NCBI GenBank assembly: GCA_051879195.1
Contig: JBJELO010000300.1
Span: 5,847-69,846, forward strand
Source: TWA4 sp051879195
GTDB lineage: Bacteria; Bacillota; Clostridia; Lachnospirales; Lachnospiraceae
Length of the DNA: 64,000 nucleotides
Direction: 5' to 3'
Shown here: positions 51,215 through 61,475 of the stretch, one piece after another
Position numbering within the stretch: position 1 is the first letter of the stretch
How the letters are laid out: each line of letters opens with the position of its first letter
Program-made: the position numbers and the translations under genes
The notes under the pieces: model-generated
Databases searched by the model: none
The model's input: the letters and a program-made list of their open reading frames with translations, nothing else
What the model was told of the DNA's origin: nothing

Positions 51215-54200
51215 ATGAAACTGTTTAATGACGGATGGGAATTCAGCAAACAGCCTCTGGGGACGGATTACGATACCATGGAACAGAATAAATCGGCTTT
51301 TGCGCCGGTGGGAATTCCCCATGACTGGCTGATCGGGCAGGCAGATCTGTATGAAGACGGTACGGGCTGGTACCGCAGATTATTTACATGGAATGTCAAG
51401 GAGGGAGAACTGGTTTTCCTTCGGTTTGACGGTATCTATATGGACAGCAGAGTGTATCTGAACGGCCATCTGATAAAAGAATGGAAATACGGTTATTCCA
51501 CCTTTGAAGCTGATCTGACTCCCTGGCTGAAAAACGGGGAAAATGATCTGCGGGTATCGGTTGCTTTCCAGGCGCCCAACAGCCGCTGGTATTCAGGTGC
51601 GGGAATCTACCGGAATGTATGGCTGAAAACCGTACCGATCGGCCATATGGTTTCGGACGGAATTTACTTTTCCGCAGAACCGGCAGAAAACGGTGTCTGG
51701 GCTGTGGATATTTCCACAGAAGTCGTGAATTTTACGGAATATCCTGTGCTGGAATACCGGCTGGTGCCGGCTGCTTCCATGGTTTCTGCCGGTGAGAATG
51801 CTGCATTCAGCTCAGAAGTGCTGGCCGGTGAGGAACGCTGGGAGATGCAGGAATCCGGTGTATGGGTTCATCATTTCCACGCCCGGGTGAAAAATCCTCA
51901 GATCTGGGATACCGGACATCCTGCCTGCTATGTACTGGAGACGGTTCTGAAAGAGGATGGTAAGGTTCTGCAGACGGAAAAACAGATGGTGGGCTTTCGT
52001 ACAGTTGCCTTTTTGCCGGATCAGGGATTTTTGCTGAACGGGAGAAAGGTGAAGCTGAACGGAGTCTGTGAACATCATGATCTGGGCTGTCTGGGAGCGG
52101 CTTTTCACAGGAAAGCCATGGAACGGAAATTCCGGATTCTGAAGGAGATGGGTGTGAATGCGGTCCGCCTTTCCCACAACATGCCGGCTCCCGAGCTGAT
52201 GGAACTGGCTGATGAGATGGGAATACTGGTGGTTTCCGAATCCTTTGATATGTGGGAATCCTGCAAAACACCTTATGATTACGGGCGATTCTTTAAAGAA
52301 TGGTACAGGGAAGATGTGGCCAGCTGGGTCAGAAGAGACCGGAATCATCCCAGTCTGATCATGTGGAGCATCGGCAATGAAATCTATGATACCCATGTGG
52401 GTGACCGCGGACAGTACTGGACAAAAGTACTGATGGAGGAAGTCAGGAAGCATGACGGCAGGGGAAATGGGGCCATTACCATCGGCTCCAATTACATGCC
52501 CTGGGAAAATGCACAGAAATGCGCTGATATCATTAAAACGGTGGGCTACAATTATGGTGAAAAATACTATGAAGCTCACCACAGAGAGCACCCGGACTGG
52601 GTGATCTACGGCAGTGAAACCGGTTCTGTGGTGCAGAGCAGGGGCATCTATCATTTCCCTTATTCCCAGTCGGTACTGGCGGATGAGGATGAACAGTGCT
52701 CGTCTCTTGGGAATTCAACCACCAGCTGGGGCGCACCGTCTACGGAAGCCTGTATCCGGTATGAAATCGAGCATCCCTATTCCTGCGGGCAGTTTATATG
52801 GACCGGTTTTGATTATATCGGTGAGCCTACCCCCTATCATACGAGAAATTCCTATTTCGGTCAGATCGATACGGCGGGATTTCCCAAGGATTCCTATTAC
52901 ATTTATCAGGCTGCATGGACCGATTACCGGGAACATCCCATGGTACATGTATTTCCCTACTGGGACTTCAACGAGGGACAGCTGATCGATGTGCGGGTGT
53001 GCTCCAACGCGCCGGTTGTGGAACTGTTTGTCAATGGGAAAAGCCAGGGGACATTTTCGCCGGATCTGCTGCACGGCGTCAATCTGACCGGACACTGGCA
53101 GATTCCTTACGAGGAAGGGGAGATCCGCGCTGTTGCCTGCGATGAAGATGGTACGATTCTGGCAGAAGAGGTGCGTCATTCCTTTGGAGATGCGGCCAGA
53201 ATCTGCCTGAAACCATCGGAAGCCTCTCTGTGTGCCGATGGAGAAGATCTGCTGTTTCTGGAGATTTCCACGCAGGATGAGAATGGATATCCGGTGGAAA
53301 ATGACTGCAGCCGTGTGCGGATTACTGCGGAAGGCGCCGGTATGCTGATCGGTACGGACAACGGAGACAGCACCGACCCTGACGGATACAAAGACAGCAG
53401 CCGCAGACTGTTCAGCGGCAAATTACTGGCTGTTTTCCGTGCAGATACCCGGGCCGGAAATCTGGTGATCCGTGTTGCTTCGGAAGGGCTCCATGAAGAA
53501 ACACTCTGTATTCCGGTTGTGGAAGCGGTCTGCAGGGAAGGCATATCAGAACTGGCCTGGCTGCCGGGAAAATCTGCCGAAATCGATGAAAAAGAGAAAA
53601 AAGACGATGTCCCCGTGAGAAATATCCTGCTTACCAGTAAAAACGGCATGCATCTCTGTCCGGAGAAACCGGAGACGGAAATCTGCGCCCGTATCTGCCC
53701 GGAAGCAGCAGGGGACCGGGAGGTGTTCTGGAGTATTGTGGATGATGCGGGAATTCCGCTGAAAATCGCGGAAATTCAGGCGGATGGCCTGCGTGCAGTG
53801 GTTCAGGCAAAAAGTGACGGACATTTCCGTGTACGCTGTACATCCCGCAGCGGCAGCGGCAAAATCCGCATCATATCGTCTCTGGAATTTGAAATTACAG
53901 GCTTTGGAAAGGCATTTACCGACCCCTATGAATTTGTCAGTGCGGGACAGTATCAATACAGCAAAGGCGGAATCGGCAACGGAAATGAGCACGGTGTTGC
54001 TACGGCCAGAGACGGAGAAAGCCAGGTGGGCTTCAGGGATATGGATTTTGGCCCCTACGGTTCCGATGAAATTACCGTACCCATTTTTGCTCTGACGGAT
54101 GATCCCTATGAAATCGGAATCTATGAAGGCATGCCCGATGAAGGCGGAGAACTGCTGGGGACTTACATCTATCAGAAACCGCATATCTGGAATGTGTATC

Positions 54201-54667
54201 AGGAAGAAACCTTCCATCTGCCCAGGCGGCTTCGCGGCGTAACCGGCATCTGTTTTGTGCTGAAAGCCAAGGTACATATCAAAGGGTTCCGTTTTACAAA
54301 ATATGACCGGACCTGGCAGCAGCTGTATGCGGGTGAATGCGACCGGATCTATGGTGACAATTTCATCAGGGAAGATCAGATCATCCGGGAAATCGGCAAC
54401 AATGTCACCATTGAATTCGGCAACATGGAATTCGGACCGGAAGGAGCCACCGGCATTCAGATTGCAGGAAGCACACCTCTGGAGAATAATACCATCATTC
54501 TGAAAATATCGGGTGATGACGGAGAACGGAAGGAAATTCTGGAATTTTCCGGGAAAGAGGAGGTACATCGGTACAATATTGCGCCGGTAACGGGTACAAA
54601 TAACATCAGTTTTGTATTCCTGCCCGGAAGTAATTTTGACTTCAAATGGCTGAGATTCTGCAGATAG
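51215..54667 (+). CDS. GH2 glycosidase with DUF4982 and C-terminal carbohydrate-binding-like domains
   Basis: A 1150-residue multidomain enzyme: jelly-roll sugar-binding domain (~1-165), Ig-like domain, TIM barrel (~275-580) with acid/base E389 in WSIGNEIYD and nucleophile E468 in YGSETGS, a DUF4982-like domain (~590-680), an invasin-like beta domain, then two related beta domains at ~905-1035 and ~1040-1150 resembling CBM6 folds (DMDFGPYGSDEI and NMEFGPEGATGI recur). Start 51215 follows AAAGGAGGAGG. No signal peptide, so it is intracellular. Beta-galactosidase is the usual annotation, but beta-glucuronidase or other GH2 activities are possible in a xylan locus. A strong terminator follows. 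Confidence 0.9.
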   Translation: MKLFNDGWEFSKQPLGTDYDTMEQNKSAFAPVGIPHDWLIGQADLYEDGTGWYRRLFTWNVKEGELVFLRFDGIYMDSRVYLNGHLIKEWKYGYSTFEADLTPWLKNGENDLRVSVAFQAPNSRWYSGAGIYRNVWLKTVPIGHMVSDGIYFSAEPAENGVWAVDISTEVVNFTEYPVLEYRLVPAASMVSAGENAAFSSEVLAGEERWEMQESGVWVHHFHARVKNPQIWDTGHPACYVLETVLKEDGKVLQTEKQMVGFRTVAFLPDQGFLLNGRKVKLNGVCEHHDLGCLGAAFHRKAMERKFRILKEMGVNAVRLSHNMPAPELMELADEMGILVVSESFDMWESCKTPYDYGRFFKEWYREDVASWVRRDRNHPSLIMWSIGNEIYDTHVGDRGQYWTKVLMEEVRKHDGRGNGAITIGSNYMPWENAQKCADIIKTVGYNYGEKYYEAHHREHPDWVIYGSETGSVVQSRGIYHFPYSQSVLADEDEQCSSLGNSTTSWGAPSTEACIRYEIEHPYSCGQFIWTGFDYIGEPTPYHTRNSYFGQIDTAGFPKDSYYIYQAAWTDYREHPMVHVFPYWDFNEGQLIDVRVCSNAPVVELFVNGKSQGTFSPDLLHGVNLTGHWQIPYEEGEIRAVACDEDGTILAEEVRHSFGDAARICLKPSEASLCADGEDLLFLEISTQDENGYPVENDCSRVRITAEGAGMLIGTDNGDSTDPDGYKDSSRRLFSGKLLAVFRADTRAGNLVIRVASEGLHEETLCIPVVEAVCREGISELAWLPGKSAEIDEKEKKDDVPVRNILLTSKNGMHLCPEKPETEICARICPEAAGDREVFWSIVDDAGIPLKIAEIQADGLRAVVQAKSDGHFRVRCTSRSGSGKIRIISSLEFEITGFGKAFTDPYEFVSAGQYQYSKGGIGNGNEHGVATARDGESQVGFRDMDFGPYGSDEITVPIFALTDDPYEIGIYEGMPDEGGELLGTYIYQKPHIWNVYQEETFHLPRRLRGVTGICFVLKAKVHIKGFRFTKYDRTWQQLYAGECDRIYGDNFIREDQIIREIGNNVTIEFGNMEFGPEGATGIQIAGSTPLENNTIILKISGDDGERKEILEFSGKEEVHRYNIAPVTGTNNISFVFLPGSNFDFKWLRFCR

Positions 54668-54692
54668 CCTGTACAGAATCACGAAAACAGAG

Positions 54693-54732
54693 GCGTCATT
54701 TTCACAGGGTTACGTGAAAATGACGCTTTTTT
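54693..54732 (+). terminator. Strong terminator after GH2 gene
   Basis: GCGTCATTTTCAC (54693-54705) pairs perfectly with GTGAAAATGACGC (54714-54726), followed by TTTTTT. Confidence 0.95.
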
Positions 54733-54746
54733 GCATTTTCGGCTGT

Positions 54747-54808
54747 GCAATTGTTGCGCAAAATCCGGCAAGATAAGAAAAGCATCGGTAAATGAAAAAA
54801 TATATAAT
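54747..54808 (+). promoter_or_regulatory. Operator pair and -10 of the xylan ABC operon
   Basis: GCAATTGTTGC (54747-54757) and GCAAGATAAGA (54768-54778) start 21 bp apart, like the pair before the esterase gene. TATAAT at 54803-54808 is 45 bp past the first half. AAGGAAGGAG precedes ATG 54854. Confidence 0.55.
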
Positions 54809-54853
54809 GATTACACCATGGTAAAGAAATAAACCAAAGGAAGGAGCAACGAA

Positions 54854-55822
54854 ATGAGAAAGAGCAAATCAAAGGAAAAAACGCTGACCGCTTCAGGCGG
54901 TACAGTAAAAACCGCGCAGAATTCTCTGCTGAGACATGTCCGGAAAGAATGGAGACTGTACTCACTGATGCTGCTGCCGATTCTGTACTATGTGATTTTC
55001 AAGTATGTACCCGTACTTGGCAACATCATAGCATTCAGACGGTACAAGGGCGGTCCCAATATTCTGGGTGAATACTGGGTTGGTTTCCGCTATTTCGAAC
55101 AGTTCTTATCCGATCCCAAATTCTGGCAGGCGTTCTGGAATACACTTCGCCTGAGTATCGGATATCTGCTGGTTCGATTCCCTGCAACTTTAATCTTTGC
55201 GCTTTTACTGAACGAGATCCGTAAGAAACTGTGGAAAAAGACAGTGCAGACTGTTTCCTATCTGCCTCACTTTATTTCACTGGTTGTAGTCTGCGGTATG
55301 GTAAAAGAACTGCTGGCGGCCAACGGCCCCATCAATCAGCTGATCACGAAACTGGGAGGTTCCTCCATCGCGTTCATGTCAGAACCCGGATGGTTCGATG
55401 CGGTTTACATCGGTTCCGGTGTCTGGCAGGCACTGGGCTGGGGCAGTATCCTTTATCTGACAGCAATGACCGGCATCAACACCGATCTGTACGAGGCGGC
55501 CTCCATCGACGGCGCAGGAAAGCTGAAACAGGTCTTTTATGTAACGATTCCCGGTATCATGCCCACCATCATGACACTGCTGATCATGGATATCGGCAAT
55601 ATCGTTACCTCCAGCAACATGCAGAAAGTCCTGCTGTTATACAACCCGCTGAATCAGGAAAAAGCGGATATCATCGGTACTCTGGTGTACCGCATGGGTA
55701 TTACCGGCGGTAACTTCAGTTATGCGGCAGCAGTTGGTCTGTTTGAAGGTCTGATCGGTCTGATCCTTGTAACGACTGCCAACTTCCTGTCGAGAAAATT
55801 CACTGAGACTTCCATCTGGTAG
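54854..55822 (+). CDS. Sugar ABC transporter permease, LplB type
   Basis: A 322-residue inner-membrane permease with six helices after a ~35-residue basic cytoplasmic tail. The EAA loop is YEAASIDGAGKLKQVFYVTIPG, and the RRYKGGPNILGEYWVGFRYFEQFLSDPKFWQAFWNT region is characteristic of LplB/YtcQ-partner permeases for plant oligosaccharides. It is first in a permease-permease-binding protein set (54854-58490). As usual for this class, the ATPase is encoded elsewhere (MsmK type), since none is here. Confidence 0.93.
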   Translation: MRKSKSKEKTLTASGGTVKTAQNSLLRHVRKEWRLYSLMLLPILYYVIFKYVPVLGNIIAFRRYKGGPNILGEYWVGFRYFEQFLSDPKFWQAFWNTLRLSIGYLLVRFPATLIFALLLNEIRKKLWKKTVQTVSYLPHFISLVVVCGMVKELLAANGPINQLITKLGGSSIAFMSEPGWFDAVYIGSGVWQALGWGSILYLTAMTGINTDLYEAASIDGAGKLKQVFYVTIPGIMPTIMTLLIMDIGNIVTSSNMQKVLLLYNPLNQEKADIIGTLVYRMGITGGNFSYAAAVGLFEGLIGLILVTTANFLSRKFTETSIW

Positions 55823-55839
55823 AAAGGAGAAAACGGAAA

Positions 55840-56712
55840 ATGAAGATTAAGCAATCAAAAGGGTATCGGATTTTTCAGGTAGTGAATACGATCATAATGA
55901 TTTTCGTTATTTTTATCACTTTATATCCGTTTTTGTACCTGGTGGCACAATCCTTCAGCAGTGATGCGGCGGTAAGTGCGGGACTGGTAACCTTTTTCCC
56001 CATTGATTTTAATCTGGATACCTACAAATACATCCTGCGGGATAATCAGTTTTTTAAATACTATTTCAATACCATCTTTTATACGGTAGTGGGTACCACG
56101 ATTTCGGTTATCGGCACGGCTCTTCTTGCCTACCCTCTGTCAAAACCGAAACTGAGACTGAATAAAGTCATCACTCCCCTGGTCGTATTCACCATGTATT
56201 TTGCCGGAGGCATGATCCCCAATTACATCGTGGTTACCCAGTGGCTGGGACTTCAGGACAGCATGTGGTCCATCATCCTGCCTGGCGCAATCAGCACCTT
56301 CAACCTGCTGGTTATGAAATCCTTCTTTGCGGGACTGCCCGAAGCACTGGAGGAAGCAGCAGCCATCGATGGTATGGATACCTACGGCATTTTTATCAAA
56401 ATTATTCTGCCTCTTTCAAAGCCGATCATTGCCACCATGGCTCTGTTTTACATGGTAACCATGTGGAATGAATGGTTCACCCCCATGCTGTATCTGGATT
56501 CCAAGGATAAATGGCCCATCGCCCTCTATGTAAGACAGCTGGTTGAGGGTGCCAACAACACCGAAGTCGGCGCTTCCGCAGACGCAGGCAGCGTACAGGC
56601 AACCCTGAAATCGGCAACGATGGTACTGACCTCCATCCCGATCATCTGCGTATATCCTTTTGTACAGAAGTATTTTGTACAGGGTATGACCATCGGTGCG
56701 GTTAAGGGCTGA
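55840..56712 (+). CDS. Sugar ABC transporter permease, YtcP/LplC type
   Basis: A 290-residue permease with six helices. LYPFLYLVAQSFSSDAAVSAG and the EAA loop LEEAAAIDGMDTYGIFIKIILPLSKP match YtcP/LplC proteins, as does the ending VQKYFVQGMTIGAVKG. It follows its partner by 17 bp with GAAAGGAGAA upstream. It forms the heteromeric pore of the oligosaccharide importer. Confidence 0.94.
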   Translation: MKIKQSKGYRIFQVVNTIIMIFVIFITLYPFLYLVAQSFSSDAAVSAGLVTFFPIDFNLDTYKYILRDNQFFKYYFNTIFYTVVGTTISVIGTALLAYPLSKPKLRLNKVITPLVVFTMYFAGGMIPNYIVVTQWLGLQDSMWSIILPGAISTFNLLVMKSFFAGLPEALEEAAAIDGMDTYGIFIKIILPLSKPIIATMALFYMVTMWNEWFTPMLYLDSKDKWPIALYVRQLVEGANNTEVGASADAGSVQATLKSATMVLTSIPIICVYPFVQKYFVQGMTIGAVKG

Positions 56713-56798
56713 TTGATTTCATTGAAAATCAGATATGAGAAAACATTATTGCACGGAACAGGATTCTATATTACATAATAAAGAAAAGGAGAATTAGA

Positions 56799-58490
56799 AT
56801 GAAGAAAAGATTAGTTGCACTGACACTGGCAATGGCAATGGCAGCCACTTCACTGGCAGGCTGCGGCGGCAGCGGAAAAAGCGGAAGTAATTCCGACTCT
56901 CCCGCGATTTCACTGGAAGATTCTGACAAGGATATTGATTATCAGTACGGCGAAGGCCAGACCTTCCATTCCGATGAACCGGTGACCTACACTATGATGT
57001 ATTCCGATCATGAAAACTATCCCTATAAGGAAGACTGGCTTCTGTGGAAAGCCATCGAAGAGAAAACCAATGTAACATTCGATCTGACAACCGTTGCCAG
57101 AACCGACTACATGGACAAGGTAACAGCCTCCGTTAACAGCGGCAGCGCTCCTTACATTGTACCCAAGATCTATGATTCCACCGCTTACGAAGACAGCGGC
57201 CAGGTACTTGCCATCAGCGACTGGGTACAGTACATGCCTAACTACCAGAAATGCGTAACGGAATGGGGTATGGAAGATGACCTGCAGCAGATTCTGGCAT
57301 CCGATGGTAAATATTACCGTCTGCCCGGTATGTGGGAGACCACAGCCGGCGGCTACAGCCTGGTAATCCGCAAGGATATCTTTGAAAAAGCAGGCGTTGA
57401 TCTGAGTACGGAAGCAAGCTGGACATGGGATGATTTCTATGAAGCCATGAAGAAAGTAAAAGAATACACCGGCGCTGACTATGTATGGTCCGATCAGTAT
57501 CAGCTGGGCAGCACCATGAACCTGGCTGCAACCGTATACGGCGTAACCGGCGGATATGCTTCCGACGGCGGTGACTGGGGTCTGAAAGACGGTACCAAAT
57601 TTGACTTTGACAAAGAAGAATTCTACTTTGCAGATACAACCGATGAATACAGAGAATACCTGACCATGTTCAACAAGATGTATAAGGACGGTATCCTGGA
57701 TCCCGAAACATTTACACAGGACAGCTCACAGGCTCAGGCAAAATTCTACCGCGGCGAGTCCTATGTGCTCAATGTAAACTATCAGCAGCTTGCAGACATC
57801 CAGAACGGCAAAATGCAGGATAAGGATGCGGAATTATACTTCCTGACACCTCCCGCAGGCCCTGCCGGACAGCTGAAGGTTTCTTCCGCATCAGGACGTC
57901 TTGAAAACGGTATCATGATCACCAAGAACGCACTGGATGATCTGGGTGAAGAAGGCCTGATTAAAATGCTTCGTTTCATCGACTGGCTGTGGTATTCTGA
58001 TGAAGGACAGACCTTATGTCTGTGGGGCGTTGAAGGAGAAACCTATACAAAGAACGATGCAGGCGAAATCACTCTGAATTCCGATATCTACTACAACGGT
58101 ATCAACCCCGGCGCAGAAAAACAGCTGAACGTGGACTTCGGCTTCGGCAACGGCGTATTTGCATACGGCGGAAACAAGACTCTGCAGTATTCCAAGTTCT
58201 CAGAGGGTGAGAAGGAATGGAACGAAAGAGTAGATTCCAATAAAGAAAACATCCGTCTGAAACCTCCCATTCTTGCAGATGAAATGCAGAAAGAGGAACT
58301 GAATCTGATCAAAGTATCTCTGATGGACTATGTCAATACGGCAGCACTGGAATTCATTTCCGGAAAACGTGATATTACATCCGATGCTGACTGGGAGACC
58401 TATGTAAAAGAATGTGAAAACAAAGGCTGCTCCGACTACATCCAGCTGGCAAACGAAATCTACCAGGATACAAAGGATCTTTTAAAATAA
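56799..58490 (+). CDS. Sugar ABC transporter substrate-binding lipoprotein (LplA/YtcQ type)
   Basis: A 563-residue extracellular binding protein with a lipoprotein signal MKKRLVALTLAMAMAATSLAG before the lipobox Cys (SLAGCGG). The long LplA/YtcQ architecture, WLLWKAIEEKTNV near the N-terminus, and FIDWLWYSDEGQTLCLWGVEGE near residue 390 are typical. AAAAGGAGAATT precedes the ATG. Given GH115 and GH43 partners, it is likely to bind glucurono- or arabino-xylo-oligosaccharides; this is inferred from context. Confidence 0.93.
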   Translation: MKKRLVALTLAMAMAATSLAGCGGSGKSGSNSDSPAISLEDSDKDIDYQYGEGQTFHSDEPVTYTMMYSDHENYPYKEDWLLWKAIEEKTNVTFDLTTVARTDYMDKVTASVNSGSAPYIVPKIYDSTAYEDSGQVLAISDWVQYMPNYQKCVTEWGMEDDLQQILASDGKYYRLPGMWETTAGGYSLVIRKDIFEKAGVDLSTEASWTWDDFYEAMKKVKEYTGADYVWSDQYQLGSTMNLAATVYGVTGGYASDGGDWGLKDGTKFDFDKEEFYFADTTDEYREYLTMFNKMYKDGILDPETFTQDSSQAQAKFYRGESYVLNVNYQQLADIQNGKMQDKDAELYFLTPPAGPAGQLKVSSASGRLENGIMITKNALDDLGEEGLIKMLRFIDWLWYSDEGQTLCLWGVEGETYTKNDAGEITLNSDIYYNGINPGAEKQLNVDFGFGNGVFAYGGNKTLQYSKFSEGEKEWNERVDSNKENIRLKPPILADEMQKEELNLIKVSLMDYVNTAALEFISGKRDITSDADWETYVKECENKGCSDYIQLANEIYQDTKDLLK

Positions 58491-58514
58491 ATTAATAAAT
58501 GTTTAGGAGGACTT

Positions 58515-61460
58515 ATGGCAGGTATTGAATTTTCAAAGGAAAAAGAATGTTGTTTTATCATTCCCGATCAGGATGCGGCAGGCGTTTACAGAATTGCAGG
58601 AAAAGTGGCAAAAGATGTGCAGTCTGCAGCAGGGGTACTTCCCGAAGTACACAGGGAACGGATTGCCTATGAACAGGCGGTAATTGCCGTGACGGCAGGC
58701 GGGGAAACTGCGAATCTGCTGGCGGAGAATTACCCGTTCCTTAAGAAAATTCACGGCCGCCGTGAGTCCTACGGGTTTTATCTGCTGGACCGGCTTCTCC
58801 CTGAGGCCGGGGCAGGTCTGGTCATCTACGGAAGCGACAGGCTGGGAACGATATACGGTTTATTTCACCTTTCCGAGCTGCTCGGAATCACCCCGTTTAC
58901 GTTCTGGGGAGACAGCAGCTGCCCTTCTTATGACCGGGTCCTGCTCCTGACAGATGAGGAAGAGGCCGGTACCGGAAAACCCGGCGATAAACAGATTGTT
59001 GTGAAAAACGGGATTTCCCGGGAACCTTCTGTGAAATATCGGGGCTTTTTCATCAACGATGAATGGCCCTGCTTCGGAAACTGGACATTTTCCCATTTCG
59101 GCGGCTTTACTGCTGAGATGTATGACCATGTGTTTGAATATCTTCTGCGCATGAAAGGCAATTACATCTGGCCGGCCATGTGGACTTCCTCTTTTCTGCT
59201 GGACGGTCCGGGCATGGCTTCCATGGAGCTGGCCGATGAATACGGAATCTACATCGGCATGTCACACCATGAACCGTGTATGCGTTCCAGCGAGGAATGG
59301 GACCTGGTAAAGGGAGACGATACCCCATACGGGACAGAGTGGAGTTACCTGTCCAACAAAGAAGGTCTTCTGAATTACTGGGAGGACGGTCTGAAACGGA
59401 GCGTTGGGCACAACGTATTTCCCACCATCGGTATGCGCGGCGAGCGCGACAGCAAGATGCTGGGCGACGATGCGGCTATCGCGGAAAATGTACGGGTTCT
59501 GAAGGAAATCATCACCAATCAGCGCCGGCTTATTGAGAAACATCTGGAAGCCGGCGGGCAGAAAGTACCGCAGCTGTTTGCGGTATACAAGGAAGTGGAG
59601 GATTACTATTTCGGAGACGGAGAAACGGCAGGTCTTCGCGGATTTGAGGAGCTGGAGGATGTGACCCTGCTTCTCTGTGAGGACAACTTCGGAAACATGC
59701 GGGCTCTTCCAAAGGATTCCGAGCGGGGACATAAAGGCGGATTCGGTATGTACTACCATCTCGATTACCACGGCGATCCGATTTCCTATGAATGGGTTGC
59801 CTCCACACCATTAACAAAAATCTGGGAACAGATGACACAGGCCTACGAATACGGTATCCGCGAGCTGTGGATCGTTAATGTGGGCGATCTGAAGTTCCAG
59901 GAATATCCGCTCAGCTATTTTATGGAGCTGGCATATGATTTTGATACCTGGGGAAGTACTGCACCCAATCAGTGCGGCAGATTCACCGATCTGTGGCTGA
60001 ACCGGCTGTTCGGAGACCGCATCACTCAGCAGGAATGTGCCGCTGTGAAGCGGGTTCTGGATGGATATCTCCGCCTGAACGGACTTCGCCGGCCGGAATC
60101 TTTAAACGATAGGATCTATCATCCGGCCCATTATCTGGAAGGCCGCCGTATGCTTGAGCTGTGCAGCAGTCTGGAACAGGAAAATGAAAAACTGCGGGAA
60201 AAATTTCGGGAAAAAGGGATGGAAGACACCTACTTCAGCATGATCTATTTCCCGGCAGCAGCTTCTTTCAACCTGATGAAGATGCATCTGTATTCCGGCT
60301 TCAATCATCTGTATGCCGCACAGGGCAAGGCTATTGCCAATCTGATGGGTGACAGAATGGAAGCATGTGTTCGAAGAGATGAAGAACTGGCCGGGGAAAT
60401 GGCTGCTTTTGCCGGCGGTAAATGGAACGGCATGGAACAGGCGTCCCATATCGGATTTACCAACTGGAATGATGAAGACTGGCGCTATCCCGTAAGGCAT
60501 CTTGTCCGTCTGCCAAAGAAACCGAGACTGGTGGTTTCCCGGGCAGATGAGGAGAAGCATTACACCAATCAGTATTTCCCCAAAGCGCTTCCTGTGTACG
60601 ATTTCCGGGATTCCGACGCATCAGACGTGATACTGGAGATTGCAAACGGCGGTCAGGGAACCGTAAAATGGAAAATCGACGGTGCCTGTGACTGGCTGGA
60701 ATTCTCCGCTGTATCCGGTGAAACCGCCCTTCAGGATGAGGTCGTTCTGACAGTCCGGAAGGATCAGCTGCCCCAGGATCAGGAAATGGAATGCAATTTC
60801 AGAATCTGCACGGAAACGGAATTTGTTCCGGTCTGTGTGAAAGCTATGAATAAAGACAGAAGTCGGATTCCGGAGGGAACGTATCTCCCGGAAAACGGAG
60901 AAATCGTAATCGATGCCGTTCATTATATGAAAACGAGGAAGGGTACTTACCACGAAGAAGCAGCCGGATTTGAACCGCTTGAGAATTTCGGCAAATACGG
61001 CAGCGGCATGAAGGTTTTCCCTGTTACGGCTTCTTTTAACCGCATTGAACAGGCTCCTGCCCTGGTTTACCAGATATGGGCGGAGAAATCAGGGGACTAT
61101 GTGCTGGAACTCCATACATCGCCGGCCAATCCTTTGATTTACGGTAAGAAACTGCATCTTGCCGTCCTTGACGGAAGCGGGAAGATCAAGCGGGCAACCA
61201 TCACCGGTGAAGGCTACAAAGGCGGCGAGCCGGGCTGTATGGACTGGGAAGAAGCGGTACTGAATCAGGAGCACACAGGCAGAGTATCTGTCAGTCTGAA
61301 AAAAGGTGTGAACCAGGTTTCTGTTTTTGCCCAGGAAGCGGGGCTGGTGCTGGAGCGGCTGGTATTTCGCCCTGCAGACCTGCCGGTAAGAAAATCCTAT
61401 CTGGGACCGGCAGAAAGTAAATGTGTATCAATACGGAATCAAATAGAAAACGGGATTTGA
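58515..61460 (+). CDS. GH115 xylan alpha-1,2-glucuronidase
   Basis: A 981-residue enzyme releasing (4-O-methyl)glucuronic acid from xylan and its oligomers. The GH115 N-terminal region (IYGSDRLGTIYGLFHLSELLG), PSVKYRGFFINDEWPC, MKGNYIWPAMWTSSF, GMSHHEPCMRSSEEW and LWIVNVGDLKFQEYPLSYFM are all family hallmarks. The C-terminal ~300 residues are beta-rich with a late sandwich domain. No signal peptide, so it acts on imported oligosaccharides, whereas many GH115 enzymes are secreted. It follows the binding protein by 24 bp, with GGAGG before ATG 58515. Confidence 0.94.
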   Translation: MAGIEFSKEKECCFIIPDQDAAGVYRIAGKVAKDVQSAAGVLPEVHRERIAYEQAVIAVTAGGETANLLAENYPFLKKIHGRRESYGFYLLDRLLPEAGAGLVIYGSDRLGTIYGLFHLSELLGITPFTFWGDSSCPSYDRVLLLTDEEEAGTGKPGDKQIVVKNGISREPSVKYRGFFINDEWPCFGNWTFSHFGGFTAEMYDHVFEYLLRMKGNYIWPAMWTSSFLLDGPGMASMELADEYGIYIGMSHHEPCMRSSEEWDLVKGDDTPYGTEWSYLSNKEGLLNYWEDGLKRSVGHNVFPTIGMRGERDSKMLGDDAAIAENVRVLKEIITNQRRLIEKHLEAGGQKVPQLFAVYKEVEDYYFGDGETAGLRGFEELEDVTLLLCEDNFGNMRALPKDSERGHKGGFGMYYHLDYHGDPISYEWVASTPLTKIWEQMTQAYEYGIRELWIVNVGDLKFQEYPLSYFMELAYDFDTWGSTAPNQCGRFTDLWLNRLFGDRITQQECAAVKRVLDGYLRLNGLRRPESLNDRIYHPAHYLEGRRMLELCSSLEQENEKLREKFREKGMEDTYFSMIYFPAAASFNLMKMHLYSGFNHLYAAQGKAIANLMGDRMEACVRRDEELAGEMAAFAGGKWNGMEQASHIGFTNWNDEDWRYPVRHLVRLPKKPRLVVSRADEEKHYTNQYFPKALPVYDFRDSDASDVILEIANGGQGTVKWKIDGACDWLEFSAVSGETALQDEVVLTVRKDQLPQDQEMECNFRICTETEFVPVCVKAMNKDRSRIPEGTYLPENGEIVIDAVHYMKTRKGTYHEEAAGFEPLENFGKYGSGMKVFPVTASFNRIEQAPALVYQIWAEKSGDYVLELHTSPANPLIYGKKLHLAVLDGSGKIKRATITGEGYKGGEPGCMDWEEAVLNQEHTGRVSVSLKKGVNQVSVFAQEAGLVLERLVFRPADLPVRKSYLGPAESKCVSIRNQIENGI

Positions 61461-61475
61461 AAGAGGTATTTGAAT

